Part shown: piece by piece, positions 48,377 to 59,697 of the stretch
How the letters are laid out: each line of letters starts with the position of its first letter
Numbering within the stretch: position 1 is the stretch's first letter
NCBI RefSeq assembly: GCF_026151205.1
Contig: NC_087076.1
Coordinates: 18,277,419-18,341,418 of the forward strand
DNA from: Bolinopsis microptera
Lineage: Eukaryota > Ctenophora > Tentaculata > Lobata > Bolinopsidae
Length of the DNA stretch: 64,000 nucleotides
Direction: 5' to 3'
The notes under the pieces: generated by a model
What the model saw: the letters and a program-made list of their open reading frames with translations, nothing else
Told to the model about the DNA's origin: nothing
Database searches by the model: none
Program-made: the position numbers and the translations under genes

Positions 48377-49632
48377 CCTTAGTGCAAGAAATATAGGCGG
48401 CAAGAATATAAGGCGCTAGAAATTAAGGCGGCAAGAAATTAAGGCGATATTTTTTTCGGAAAAAATACGATTTTTGATCGCAAATTTGGTTATAGTTTTG
48501 GTCGAAATAGTGTCAATTTTATTCTTTTATCAGTCTATAAAGCATAGAAATCTGTTTAAAAATACGATATATTGGACATTGGTCACATAAAAACTAAATG
48601 GTGCATGCACATTATATTTATAGTGATTGCTGTTCTGTCGTCTAAGTTTATAATTTTAAATTAGGTAGACATCCACTACATCAGCAAACTGCAAGTCAAT
48701 TGGTATATTCATTGCATTTGACAAAATGATAGTGCACATTCTGTACGCGGCAAGGAATTTTTATGTATGCTCTCTTCTACACACACACTCCCACCTCGCT
48801 GTTGTATAAAGGTATAACAATGTGTACTACTACAGTGACAATTGACATACCAGAGACATCATTTGTCATGGGGGTGAGAGGGTATCACTTTTATCAAAAG
48901 GATTGGACAAAACCATCTAAAGACGATACTTTATCATTCGAGAAGGAAGATAATAATCCCTACGATTCTTTTGCAGTCGCAGTGAAAGCGAAATTTCCGC
49001 ACAAGCTAGTACCGATAACTGTAGGACATGTGCCAATTGAAATATCACGAATTGTCTACTTTTCGATTGGTCATGGCTGCTCCTACAAAGTAAAAGTCCT
49101 GGAGGAGAAACCTGCACGTTCTCCTCTTACACAGGGCGGCTTAGAAGTGAAGTGCTCTGTAACTGCTTCATGGACCAATGAGAAGGGAATAACGCTCCTC
49201 AAGAAGTTAGTCGACGAAAAGTACAGCTTCGACAAACGTTTGGAGGATGAATCAGCTGATATTATCAAGAAGCTATTTCCAGACACGACGGAGCAAGATG
49301 ACGACGACTATCTTGGTTATGGATTGCAGCTGCTGGAGATATATGACTCTGATGAAGAAGGAGAAGACGAGAATATTAATTGATATATTAATGTATTTAG
49401 ACTCAAGTTAATTTATTTTAAATATGTATTTCATTGAATTCTAGCAAATAACGAAATCGACATGTAAATTTAAAATAATAAAATCACACGAAAATTTCTT
49501 ATGAAAAAATCGCAAGAAAAAAAATTAAGGCGGTTAGAAATTACGGTGGTCAGATATTAAGGCGGCAAGAAATTAAGGCGATTTTGTCAGAATCGCCTTA
49601 ATTTCTTGCCGCCTATATTTCTTGCACTAAGG
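48377..49632 (+). mobile_element. 1,256-bp inverted-repeat element carrying a HIRAN gene
   Basis: The ends are inverted repeats of about 30 bp (CCTTAGTGCAAGAAATATAG at left and its exact complement at right), each bordered by TA (48375-48376, 49633-49634), which suggests a TA target duplication. Next to both ends lie direct repeats of an AAGAAATTAAGGCGG-type unit (three at left, about four at right). A perfect 23-bp-arm hairpin with a 7-nt loop sits at 49561-49613. The only gene is the HIRAN protein; there is no transposase, so it is presumably moved in trans. The TA site suggests a Tc1/mariner-type or related enzyme, but the ends do not look typical. Confidence 0.85.
48820..49383 (+). CDS. 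HIRAN-domain protein inside a transposon-like element
   Basis: The frame from the ATG at 48820 gives 187 residues; an upstream in-frame ATG at 48763 would add 19 low-complexity residues. I prefer 48820 because the domain begins soon after it. The HIRAN features are clear: VMGVRGYHFYQ, then LSFEKEDNNPYDSFAVAV and VGHVPIEISRIVYF. HIRAN folds bind DNA 3' ends, as in the fork remodeler HLTF, and stand-alone copies are known in phages and some animals. The C-terminal third is acidic (EQDDDDYLGYG, DSDEEGEDE). No other domain. The frame is intact, implying recent activity or selection. It lies centrally in the inverted-repeat element, so its role may be in the element's own replication or transposition; that is inference. 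Confidence 0.78.
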   Translation: MCTTTVTIDIPETSFVMGVRGYHFYQKDWTKPSKDDTLSFEKEDNNPYDSFAVAVKAKFPHKLVPITVGHVPIEISRIVYFSIGHGCSYKVKVLEEKPARSPLTQGGLEVKCSVTASWTNEKGITLLKKLVDEKYSFDKRLEDESADIIKKLFPDTTEQDDDDYLGYGLQLLEIYDSDEEGEDENIN

Positions 49633-49634
49633 TA

Positions 49635-51197
49635 ACTTTTTCTCCCTCTTCGCTTTCTCTTCCATTACTACATATTATGTAGTGTTCGTACATGAATCAT
49701 AATTAGGTTAGCTTGAAGTAATAATATAAGCTTATTAGAGGGGGATCCACTCATTGCGGTCTGTTTTTTTCATACGATAATGTAATGCATGTTTTCAAAT
49801 ATAATAGGCGAGTGTGGTGCGGAGTTAATAAGGGTTAATTTCTAAAACGATTTAAATAAAAATGGAAAGCTGTTCAAGACGGGAGTAATGAGGTGTAATA
49901 GTCGTGGTACAGGGTGCACGGACCATATGATCATGGAATGTGGTGCCTAATTAGACAATAGAGAAACTGACCTTGTCTCACTAAATTCAACCACTTTCCA
50001 TAATAAAAATACTAACAACCAAATAAAGTTTTGAAAATAATTATGTACTATCATGATCACTACAGAAAATTTCCTCAGGTTTACTCCTAGTATTGATTGA
50101 ATAAATTTTCGTGCACATACAGAATGAATGGTTAATAATTTAATATATATGTAGACCAAGGTCTGTGCACGGGATGCTTCCTGGAAGAATCCAGTTCTTT
50201 TAGCGGGGCACCCTACCTAAAGCCAAATTGAGATATAATAATCATATTCCTAAGAAATAATCAGAAATCGAATACCAATCAAATAATATGATATATAGGA
50301 GTAGTAACCATATTTACTATGCAAAATGCCCCAACCACATAGTGTAAATTTATATAGAATTCAAATTCCATATCATCATTAAACCTCAATAGTCAATATA
50401 ATAGCCCAAGCAAAATTAAATAACTTCTTATATACCTTACTGTCATACTACAAATTGATTAAACATTTGAAATCTGTTAACCAGAGAATAAATTTCTAAA
50501 CCTAATGCAAGTGAAATAATTTAGATGCAATAATGAATGCCTAATGTGAGTATCATCTGTCAATGTCCTTGTAAAGCAGTCTGTACAAGAGATATGAGTA
50601 ACTAATATAGAAGAAAAAACAGGAAGTTGTCGTCTGTTGAAAAATAAATAAAATATCTAGAATATAAATTAGAATATAAAATAACTTTCAGTTAATGTGT
50701 CGTCAATAAACTGTACAATTATCAAATGTTAAAACTGGGTGATACAGTCACCAAAAATAAATACTAAGTATGATAAGTTAATAAATTAAATGTGGTCTAT
50801 AAAACTACCAATAGTAATATAATACCACTAGGTATAATAGGTCAATAAATTAAAAGTGGTTTATAAAACTACCACTGTGCGAATCCCTTCTCCAGTTTAA
50901 ACATTTCAGTCATGTGCAAAATCAATCAAAATGGTAAGGTGGTCAAAAAGGGAATATCCTTTCGACATAAATTATATATGCCTCAGATTTAAAAGAATTA
51001 GAAGATACTTAGTTATCGTCGACTATGATTGCAGTGTAAAATTTGTCATATGAATTGTGGACGGTGTAATTAGGGTCTGTTGTTATAGATGAGAGTACAT
51101 TGATAAAGCTTTCGCTGACGTTAAGGAAAGTAGAGATTGTCCAGCAAGGGTGTTAATTAGCCGCAATCCTCCCAAGATAAAATACGTTAGGATCTTA
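49635..51197. other. intergenic, AT-rich, no gene recognised
   Basis: A two-copy tandem of about 65 bp (AATAAATTAAA.GTGGT.TATAAAACTACCA) lies at 50777-50880. No gene seen. Confidence 0.45.
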
Positions 51198-51245
51198 AGA
51201 TTTTTTAGATATCATTGAGCATAAGCAGTGATACAACGTATCTCG

Positions 51246-51311
51246 GGATGATCCGCAGAGTCTCGACTAGTTTCGGCTTACCGCCATCAACAGGATCGAT
51301 GAATCATCTAG
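51246..51311 (-). ncRNA. hammerhead-like motif, left palindrome arm
   Basis: Exact reverse-complement partner of the motif at 54856-54921; see that entry. Confidence 0.4.
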
Positions 51312-51600
51312 CGGGAAATTTGAAATCAATTATCAATAAACAACATTCCGAAAGTATAAAAGTAAAATTCAAAAGAAAAAGTCAGTAGGGAAATGTACGA
51401 AGTAGGTAATGTAAATAAGGTAACTACTGTGAAAGCATGGAGTGGGCCAAAACAACTACAAAACGTGCAGATTAAGACTGAACTGAGATAGGAAGTTAAA
51501 AGGAGGAAACACGTTCGCAAGCAAAAAGTACACTTTACTGCTAATAATCTAAGAGAGAGTGTGTGTAAGTGTAAAGGGTAAAAATAGCCAAACATCGGAC

Positions 51601-52526
51601 CTAATTCCCGGTAACTTTGCTCCTATTTAACCCAATAATCCTCGCTTTAAATTTCTCGATATAAATATCTTCAAACATGTTAAGTTCCTCTCTACTACAT
51701 TGTTTAATAATACCCAAATTAAAATTGCTTAATTTCTCAGAAAGTTTGTCTTGGTGCATTTCAGATATGTGCATGGAAAGGGCCGATTTAGTGTAACAAC
51801 CTGGTTTAAAAGCTGCCCTGTGGCTGTTCATTCGTGTGCTTAAAGTCAACCAGGTTTGGCCGAAATAAAAGCCACTATCGCACAGTTTACATTGGGCTAC
51901 ATAAATCACGTTTTCATTACTACAGTTAAGCCGCATGTCAATTCTGATAATCTGTTTGTTAACTGTCAAAGTACCATTTGCTGTTCCACAAGTTAGCTTG
52001 CATGTAAGACAGCGAGGTCTATTGCAAGCTTGTGATGTTATGTCCGCCGTATTGATGGAGTTGGGTGCTGAGTCAGCAGGTGTTGTCGCAAATCTCCGCC
52101 TCTTGAACATTTCATCTGCGATGTTGTTGTCCCTTCTGTGAGCTATTGTTATGGATACCTGCTTACCAATGATATGCTCAATAGTTTGTTTCTTATCTTC
52201 AAGGAAGCTCCTGATTTCGTTGAGTTCCTTGCAGTACTGTGTTGAGAGGATCAAGTTGCAGTGTTCACTATTTGGCATAGACTCATTGGTATTCTCCCTC
52301 GGTGTAAGGCGTTGATCCCGGTTAACCAGACTAGCTTTGGTTAATGCTGCCTTAAGTTCTGCATCCCTGTATCCGCTTTTCTTGAAGTCTCCCATAATCT
52401 CTTGTGCTGCTTCCATAAAAGTGTCCTCATCTGAGCATATGGTTTTTGTTCTTAGAAGTTGTGAGTAAGGAACGCTTTTGAAGACATGAGGAGGATGGTG
52501 ACTGTTCCTCTGTAGAAAAGATCTGT
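51601..52526 (-). pseudogene. Penelope-like GIY-YIG part, 5'-truncated inverted copy
   Basis: It encodes the same C-terminal ~300 residues as the plus copy, from RSFLQRNSHHPPH to the stop, without the RT palm. The nine residues before it (MSGWGWVCY) come from the junction. It contains the GIY-YIG nuclease region and Cys-rich knuckle but cannot make a full protein. Confidence 0.85.
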
Positions 52527-52586
52527 AGCAGACCCACCCCCAACCTGACAAAAGCGGAAACTAGAGGCCAAAACTGGTGTAAGAGC

Positions 52587-54566
52587 ATGATGCGACTTGG
52601 TAAATTGGTTTTCACAAGAGCTGATAAAGGAGGAAGTGTCCTTGTGATGAACCCCCAGGATGTGGATAAAGCTATAAGAGCTGAACTTAGCAAATCAGAT
52701 GGTTACAGCAGTCTACCAGAAGACCCTAATGATGGAATTCTTAAAAACCAGAAGTTGCTTATTGAAAATCTAATCAATAACGGCTCTTTCAACAACAAGA
52801 TTTTAGAAACCATTACGGGGTACACAGAAAGAGGAGGGAAAATGAGAAAAACCTGTTTTAAGACAAGGACAGGAATACCATACCCACTATTCAAGATCCA
52901 CAAACTAGACCCCCAACAAATCCTAGACAGGACCATTCCCCCATCGAGATTAGTACACGCTCTTACCCAATCTCCAACAACCAGGCTTGAACAATTCCTT
53001 GCTCACCACTTCGGCCAAGTTTCACGTAACTATGCTAGTGATGAATACATCAAGGATACAAACGATTTCCTACACCAAATAAAAGAAGTCGGAATAGAAG
53101 AAGGCGAATTACTCTATACTCTAGACGTGAAAGCCCTTTACCCGAGCATGGACCAGACCATCGTTCTACAGTCAGTCAAAGCAGCACTGGAAGAGGATAG
53201 AACCCTAACCCCTGAAATCAGAAGCGGCATACTCCCATGCATCGAATTCTGTCTTCAAAACTCTACTCTAGAGTACAGAGGCATGTATTTCAAAGCCATC
53301 AAAGGAGTACCAACAGGCGGCTCCATATCTAGACCTTTGGCTGACACATTCCTCAAATTTCTCAAACTACATCTCAAATCTAAAATACCAGAGTGGGATG
53401 TACTCATCAGATTATGGAAAAGGTATATCGACGACATTTTCGGTATATGGAGAGGTACGAAAGAGGAATTTGAGGATTTCGTCTCTAAACTCAACAGTGA
53501 GTCATCAACTTACGGGATAGAGTTCACAGGGGATGGAGGTAGAGAGCTAAGCTTCTTGGATGTTAAGGTCAGGATAACAGATCCAGAACACGACACACCA
53601 GTAACTCTGGCTACCTCTCTGTTCAAGAAACCTACTGATAACAGATCTTTTCTACAGAGGAACAGTCACCATCCTCCTCATGTCTTCAAAAGCGTTCCTT
53701 ACTCACAACTTCTAAGAACAAAAACCATATGCTCAGATGAGGACACTTTTATGGAAGCAGCACAAGAGATTATGGGAGACTTCAAGAAAAGCGGATACAG
53801 GGATGCAGAACTTAAGGCAGCATTAACCAAAGCTAGTCTGGTTAACCGGGATCAACGCCTTACACCGAGGGAGAATACCAATGAGTCTATGCCAAATAGT
53901 GAACACTGCAACTTGATCCTCTCAACACAGTACTGCAAGGAACTCAACGAAATCAGGAGCTTCCTTGAAGATAAGAAACAAACTATTGAGCATATCATTG
54001 GTAAGCAGGTATCCATAACAATAGCTCACAGAAGGGACAACAACATCGCAGATGAAATGTTCAAGAGGCGGAGATTTGCGACAACACCTGCTGACTCAGC
54101 ACCCAACTCCATCAATACGGCGGACATAACATCACAAGCTTGCAATAGACCTCGCTGTCTTACATGCAAGCTAACTTGTGGAACAGCAAATGGTACTTTG
54201 ACAGTTAACAAACAGATTATCAGAATTGACATGCGGCTTAACTGTAGTAATGAAAACGTGATTTATGTAGCCCAATGTAAACTGTGCGATAGTGGCTTTT
54301 ATTTCGGCCAAACCTGGTTGACTTTAAGCACACGAATGAACAGCCACAGGGCAGCTTTTAAACCAGGTTGTTACACTAAATCGGCCCTTTCCATGCACAT
54401 ATCTGAAATGCACCAAGACAAACTTTCTGAGAAATTAAGCAATTTTAATTTGGGTATTATTAAACAATGTAGTAGAGAGGAACTTAACATGTTTGAAGAT
54501 ATTTATATCGAGAAATTTAAAGCGAGGATTATTGGGTTAAATAGGAGCAAAGTTACCGGGAATTAG
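52587..54566 (+). CDS. Penelope-like element: RT plus GIY-YIG endonuclease
   Basis: The 659-residue frame starts within the RT (VFTRADKGGSVLVMN). TLDVKALYPSM, GVPTGGSISRPLAD (from about residue 240), the catalytic YIDD at 280-283 and LSFLDV follow. KKPTDNRSFLQRNSHHPPH marks the end of the RT. A linker with CNRPRCLTCKLTC, a Cys knuckle, precedes a GIY-YIG-type nuclease (from about 556: NVIYVAQCKLC, FYFGQTWLTLSTRMNSHR). This domain pair defines GIY-YIG Penelope-like elements, which copy their RNA at DNA ends or nicks. The usual N-terminal part of about 100-200 residues is absent, so the copy is 5'-truncated near 52527, at the palindrome junction. The frame is otherwise intact. Confidence 0.92.
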   Translation: MMRLGKLVFTRADKGGSVLVMNPQDVDKAIRAELSKSDGYSSLPEDPNDGILKNQKLLIENLINNGSFNNKILETITGYTERGGKMRKTCFKTRTGIPYPLFKIHKLDPQQILDRTIPPSRLVHALTQSPTTRLEQFLAHHFGQVSRNYASDEYIKDTNDFLHQIKEVGIEEGELLYTLDVKALYPSMDQTIVLQSVKAALEEDRTLTPEIRSGILPCIEFCLQNSTLEYRGMYFKAIKGVPTGGSISRPLADTFLKFLKLHLKSKIPEWDVLIRLWKRYIDDIFGIWRGTKEEFEDFVSKLNSESSTYGIEFTGDGGRELSFLDVKVRITDPEHDTPVTLATSLFKKPTDNRSFLQRNSHHPPHVFKSVPYSQLLRTKTICSDEDTFMEAAQEIMGDFKKSGYRDAELKAALTKASLVNRDQRLTPRENTNESMPNSEHCNLILSTQYCKELNEIRSFLEDKKQTIEHIIGKQVSITIAHRRDNNIADEMFKRRRFATTPADSAPNSINTADITSQACNRPRCLTCKLTCGTANGTLTVNKQIIRIDMRLNCSNENVIYVAQCKLCDSGFYFGQTWLTLSTRMNSHRAAFKPGCYTKSALSMHISEMHQDKLSEKLSNFNLGIIKQCSREELNMFEDIYIEKFKARIIGLNRSKVTGN

Positions 54567-54855
54567 GTCCGATGTTTGGCTATTTTTACCCTTTACACTT
54601 ACACACACTCTCTCTTAGATTATTAGCAGTAAAGTGTACTTTTTGCTTGCGAACGTGTTTCCTCCTTTTAACTTCCTATCTCAGTTCAGTCTTAATCTGC
54701 ACGTTTTGTAGTTGTTTTGGCCCACTCCATGCTTTCACAGTAGTTACCTTATTTACATTACCTACTTCGTACATTTCCCTACTGACTTTTTCTTTTGAAT
54801 TTTACTTTTATACTTTCGGAATGTTGTTTATTGATAATTGATTTCAAATTTCCCG

Positions 54856-54921
54856 CTAGATGATTCATCGATCCTGTTGATGGCGGTAAGCCGAAACTAG
54901 TCGAGACTCTGCGGATCATCC
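54856..54921 (+). ncRNA. hammerhead-like motif downstream of Penelope-like ORF
   Basis: CTGTTGA, then GGC-GGTAA-GCC (stem II), then GAAAC, TA, GTC reproduce the order of a type I hammerhead with a minimal stem III. Stem I can form between GATGATTC (about 54858) and GGATCATC (about 54912), with an internal loop. The core is CUGUUGA instead of CUGANGA, so the conserved A is U; self-cleavage is doubtful. Hammerheads are known near the ends of Penelope-like elements. Confidence 0.45.
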
Positions 54922-54935
54922 CGAGATACGTTGTA

Positions 54936-55590
54936 TCACTGCTTATGCTCAATGATATCTAAAAAATCTATAGATGAGAGTAGCTGTTTCTTATACGAAT
55001 CACTTAAGCTTTTAACATCGGGCAGATTTCGTAGATCTGTTGGAACATTATTCCAACATTTTGCCCCCAAGTATTGAAAGTTTTTATGTGATGTTGATCT
55101 ATTAACATATAGGTTGCAGCTTTCGCCGCTCCTACTACCTCCTGATATGTAACTAAATTTGTTCATAAAGTTTGTAGGACAATTGTCATGGATGATTCTA
55201 AACATATAATTTGAAAGATGGAGTTGTCGTCTAAGATGGAGTGGTAACCATTTCATGTCTCTATAAACATTAAGGCTGCTCTCTGTTTGTGGAACGTTGA
55301 GAGCTATTTTGGCTACCATTTTGTACAGAGTGTCAAGTTCAGCAAGTTTTGTCTTGCCAGCTCTACAATAGATCGTGTCTAAATAATCGAATTGTGGCAA
55401 CATGAGTGCATTGGCAAACATTTTCCTATATTTAATGGGTAGCAGTGCTTTGATTCTATACATGGCACCAATTCTCTTCATGACCTTCCTAATAATATAA
55501 TTTACATGGCTTTTGAAGTTTAATTTATTATCTAGAATGAGGCCAAGATATTTTGTTTCTTTGCACTCCTTGATTGTGAAAGTTACCTCA
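54936..55590 (-). pseudogene. LINE RT C-terminal fragment (CR1/jockey-like)
   Basis: An open frame on minus (55481-54936) gives 181 residues: KYRKMFANALMLPQFDYLD, the W-L-P-L and RRQLHLSNYMFRIIH blocks, and LGAKCWNNVPTDLR, ending IIEHKQ. LNFKSHVNYIIRK precedes it to about 55510. This is the thumb and C-terminal part of a CR1-type RT; the palm is missing. It abuts the palindrome at 54969. Confidence 0.78.
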
Positions 55591-55643
55591 CTACATTCAA
55601 TGGTTAATTAATTCAATGGTTAATAGATGTGGATACTAGTGGG

Positions 55644-55770
55644 GAGGTGAAACACATTTGTTTACTTTAATAGTGAGCACATGTTCGGCGGGTTGAGGAG
55701 GTGAAACACATTTGTTTACATTTTTAGGGTAAGCACATGTTCTGCGGGTTGAAGAGGTGATACACATTTT
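55644..55770 (+). repeat. tandem repeat, about 58-bp unit
   Basis: GAGGTGAAACACATTTGTTT ... AGCACATGTTC.GCGGGTTGA occurs twice, with a partial third copy. Confidence 0.75.
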
Positions 55771-57230
55771 GTATTATAGAAGGCTTGTAACACTTGTAAC
55801 GCTTTCTTGTTACCCCCCTTTGAAGGCCCCGAATTATTTTCTGAACGAAACCTCAAAATTAACCGAGAAATCGACCTTCTTATTAACTCATTTTGATGAC
55901 TGTTTCTGACCTAAAATTGCACGAAAAATCGATTTAGCTAGGTTTCAGAACCTATAAACACTTCCTTATCCCTCAAAATTGATGTTTTATAGTTGATACG
56001 AGCAACAAGCAACATATGTTTTGATCCTTCGGTTCTACAGCTCTTGACCTAGGCAGTTAAGCTGAACCCGACAGATCGAGGCAATCCTAACCTTAACTGA
56101 TCGAACTGGTACTAACACAATTTTCAGATATAAATGTTCTTTGCGATACGTTTATTGCAGCTTTGCAACTTGAGTGAAGACCAGAGTACGAAAACACACA
56201 GCAGGTAAGTAACTCACTTTTGGTGACTGTTCCTCACGAACATTCTGATCCTGCAACATATGAACAGCTAGGGAGATCGTCTCCTTAACAAATCGGACAG
56301 GTACTATCACAATTTCCAGAGCACAGCATGATAACAAAGTCAAAAGAAACACAACGAAGGTAGGTTACCAACACCACAATATAACAATTATACTAACAAC
56401 TGAATTAAATTTATTCTGACGACGGGCAGCCCTGATGTGCTCCGTCATCCTCAACGAGCGACCACTTGTAATAGAGGTGTTATGTCATGTGACACCGATC
56501 CGTCCAATCACAAACAGGACGAGTCAGCAGATCGATATCGTGTGTTTACTTTCCTTATCTTTATTTGACCCTCTGTTCGCATTGTTATCTCTACCACATC
56601 TCGGCTCGGCAAGGTCCGCGTGCAATATCTGCACCGCGGTAAACCGCGGGGGGGGGGGGGGGGGTTTAAGATAAACAACCGATCTTGATAGTGTGTTGGT
56701 CGCTCCTCCAACTGACTGTGATGCTAACTGTTCAATCAGGAACGGAACATTAACATTGTTTAGTTATAGCATGTTTCGGTTTAGTTGTCCAATTGCGTAT
56801 TATTAAAAACATTTACTCTAATATGAGGTCGCGATTGTGAACTGAGTGAGATCCAAATGATGAACTGTGCTTTAAGTTTACACCAACTGGAAGCAAAGGA
56901 ATAATGCATATGGTCAAGTTCGGAGACAACCTGTACATTTTTTACTTTTTTAGAAGTGTGTGGTGGAGCCAGCTCAACACAGAATGAAACTCCCTGATTA
57001 TATGGCTGACAAGACATTTTTCAGGACTTTCTCTGAGTAAAAAAAAATAAATAAAAGGTTGAACGGTTGAGCAGATACAGGTGGTATTAAACAAACCCTT
57101 AAAAGGTGGAGATTTAAGGTGGAGACTGGCTCTGGTTGAAGAAACTTTTGATTAAGGTGGAAAAGGTTATTGGTAACACAAACTACATCAAATTTGCAAT
57201 CTGATGGTTTTATCAATATTTTATTTAAGT

Positions 57231-58262
57231 GCTCAACCGAGGTGGAGAAATTAAATGCACTTTTCAAAGCTGCTCAACCGGGGGTGGAGATAGGTTTAGA
57301 GAGTTCTAGGTTAGCTAGAGAGTTGTGTCTCGGCCTTTTCTACTTCCCGTTAAATTTTGTTTTTTCCATTGACGCTCAACAGGGTGGAGATCTTTCATTA
57401 AGAAACAGTAAAAAGCCTGTCAAACATGCCTAAATTCATTGGTTTTATCACTAATTCTTATCTGCTCTGTTAACTGCTACTGTAGGGGATCATAAAACTG
57501 TTACCTCTTCTGTCTTAAAGCAAAGTGTTCTAGCAAATGAAAAAACTATCAAAGTTGTGAAAAGGTGCTCAACAAGGTGGAGAAATTGTTGATTAAACAT
57601 TAAAACATTAAAAAATGTATTAAAACTGGCCCCACCGGGTTGAGTTAAGCTATGGCAGTTGATATCTGGAAGAAATAACATTGGGTGACCCTTTAGCATG
57701 TATACAAGCCATCAACCACTCAACCGCGGTGGAGAACCTTGAATTCTGAGGTCAAATTTACGCCCAAATTTGCCAAATTTGAGTCTCCACCTATGTTGAG
57801 TGTACTTTTCAGCAAGGATGCCTTGTAATATGAGTTGGTAGATGATTTAGAATCATTGGTATTGCAAATGGACTGCCACAGTCACTCTACAGCTCCTAAA
57901 CTACAGAGTAACAGATTTTGAACTGCATGTTATGCTGTCTCCACCTCGGTTGAGCCGATTCTGAGGATCCTATTCTATGAAATATGATCAAGGTATAACC
58001 CATAATATTAAATATTAGGACTTTGGAGCAATTAAAAAGCATGAGAGGGTTAGTTCTAGTCACATATATTAGCTCATGTAGTCAGTGAGCTGCTCCACCT
58101 GTGTTGAGCAGACAAACCTGCTCAACCGGCACTTTTTGAGTACCCACCTGTCTTACGTAACTTTAAATTGTGAAATTTGGAGTAAATATTTTTTTCATAA
58201 GTGATTTACAGCTCCTTTATTTTTGTAATTTTCAGGTGGCCACTGTCTCCACCAAGGTTGAG
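57231..58262. repeat. array of CTCAACC..GGTGGAGA motifs inside the fold-back element
   Basis: The motif CTCAACCGAGGTGGAGA or close variants occurs forward at 57231, 57272, 57374, 57567 and 57718, and reversed at 57628, 57784, 57937, 58091 and 58245; half-sites lie at 57056, 57116 and 58119. Spacing is irregular (40-190 bp). The left group is mostly forward and the right group reversed, in keeping with the surrounding inverted arms. Confidence 0.82.
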
Positions 58263-59697
58263 TTATTTAAATTTTGAACCCAGATATCATTATAGAAAGG
58301 TTAGGAGTATAATATCTGAAGAGCCTGTACCCCTTGGACTGTCAGAGGAATTATAATTAATTTTACCGTTTATGGCAGTGAAATGAGTGTAATTAGTGAC
58401 TGATTTTATGTACAGGTTGTCTCCGAACTTGACCATATATCCATGAGTGCTGCTTTGCTTAACTTTGACAGTAAGTGTTTAAAAACAGAATCTAGGACAC
58501 GACTTCACTGACAAGAACTGTATGTTCCAGGAGGAGGCAGTATACAGGAGGACAAGCATGGTTATACCTGACAGAGTTGAAGTACTAGTTCACCATGGTG
58601 CAGTTCATTTTTACCAGGTTAGACACTCAAAATTTCAATTTGTGCTGTGTAATTAGTCATTGCCGTTTTGAATATGTAAACTTGGAATCCTTTTCACAAT
58701 TGTAATAAGAGTTTGTGTAATTTTAAATGCAGCACTTGCCCTCAAAGTCAATGGAATTCATTTTGTGTGCGGGGTGTTTATTTTAGATGAGATAACACGG
58801 AAGTTCAAGTATTGATAAAATAGATAACGGGTAATAGGTGCGCTGTTGAAATGGTTCAGTGGTTTCGGATCATGGGTTAGAGCTTTGCTGTACGCTATTA
58901 AAATTTCTATTCGAAATATACTTGTACTGAATGTAACTGGCAGATATTTTAGCTGGTACCGTACATATTCGTATCGTATTTTTGGCAACATTGACGGTCC
59001 TTTACATTTAGACCCGCAAACTGAAAACGTACTCCATCGTTAACTTGTGCTACTGCAAATAACACTGTTTGTCTGTTTGAATCCATGCTACCATATATGA
59101 TTTACTGTGTCCGTGCTTAAAAATTAACTGTGCACGTAACGTGCGTGATCCGCGTCCGGTTCGTTCAGTGGACCCCTCTTTAGTTCGTTTACCAGCTGCA
59201 TTTTATTTCGGATCATGGGTTAGAGCTTTGCTGTACGCTATTAAAATTTCTATTTAAAATCCTGCATGCAGATACTTTGTTACTATATATTGCAAACATT
59301 ATCACCTGTAGAGCTTGGTACAACTACAAATCTAACTATTGGTGTTATGATGCTAGTGTTACTAACATTCTGCATATGCTTTCGTCTTTACTGCTTGTGT
59401 AGCCAAAGCCATGTCTTAGACGCTAGTTTAAATTTACCTTCGTTCCCTTTTTTGCAGATGTAGTGCTGCTTCGTGTTCAATATATATTTTCAACCGTTAA
59501 TAGTGGTAAATTTTATTTACTTGTTTAACTTCCCCTTCCCTAAAATTAAATGGAATGAAAATTCTACTTGTACTGAATGTAACTGGCAAATATTTTAGAC
59601 AACGATTTTTTTTAAATGACCAGGGCTACTTGAATAAATAAAAAATTATGTTATTATTCTGTTCCTGACTGGATGATAAGCACCACAGTCAGTTGGA

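Larger units (their letters stand above)
51198..54969. repeat. palindrome, 1,329-bp arms around a Penelope-like element
   Basis: The arms 51198-52526 and 53641-54969 are co-linear reverse complements: paired positions sum to 106167 at both ends, so there is no net indel, and the encoded proteins and 3' regions are identical where compared. The 1,114-bp spacer holds the RT part. The outer 35-40 bp of each arm include the end of the neighbouring minus-strand LINE (FLDIIEHKQ stop), so the duplication copied flanking DNA too. Confidence 0.9.

Noticed and set aside
51326-51595. 89-residue open frame present in both palindrome arms
   Set aside because: It lies in the 3' region of the Penelope-like element; hydrophobic, without known domain, duplicated only because of the palindrome.
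57170-57433. 87-residue plus-strand open frame across the motif array
   Set aside because: The repeated motif falls in different frames and both orientations, and the frame has no domain; it is non-coding repeat.
58413-58617. Two exon-like segments (VVSELDH..., EEAVYRR...) with AG and GT borders
   Set aside because: Joining them in phase gives an early stop, and the first segment also occurs in the opposite arm of the fold-back element, so it is repeat sequence.
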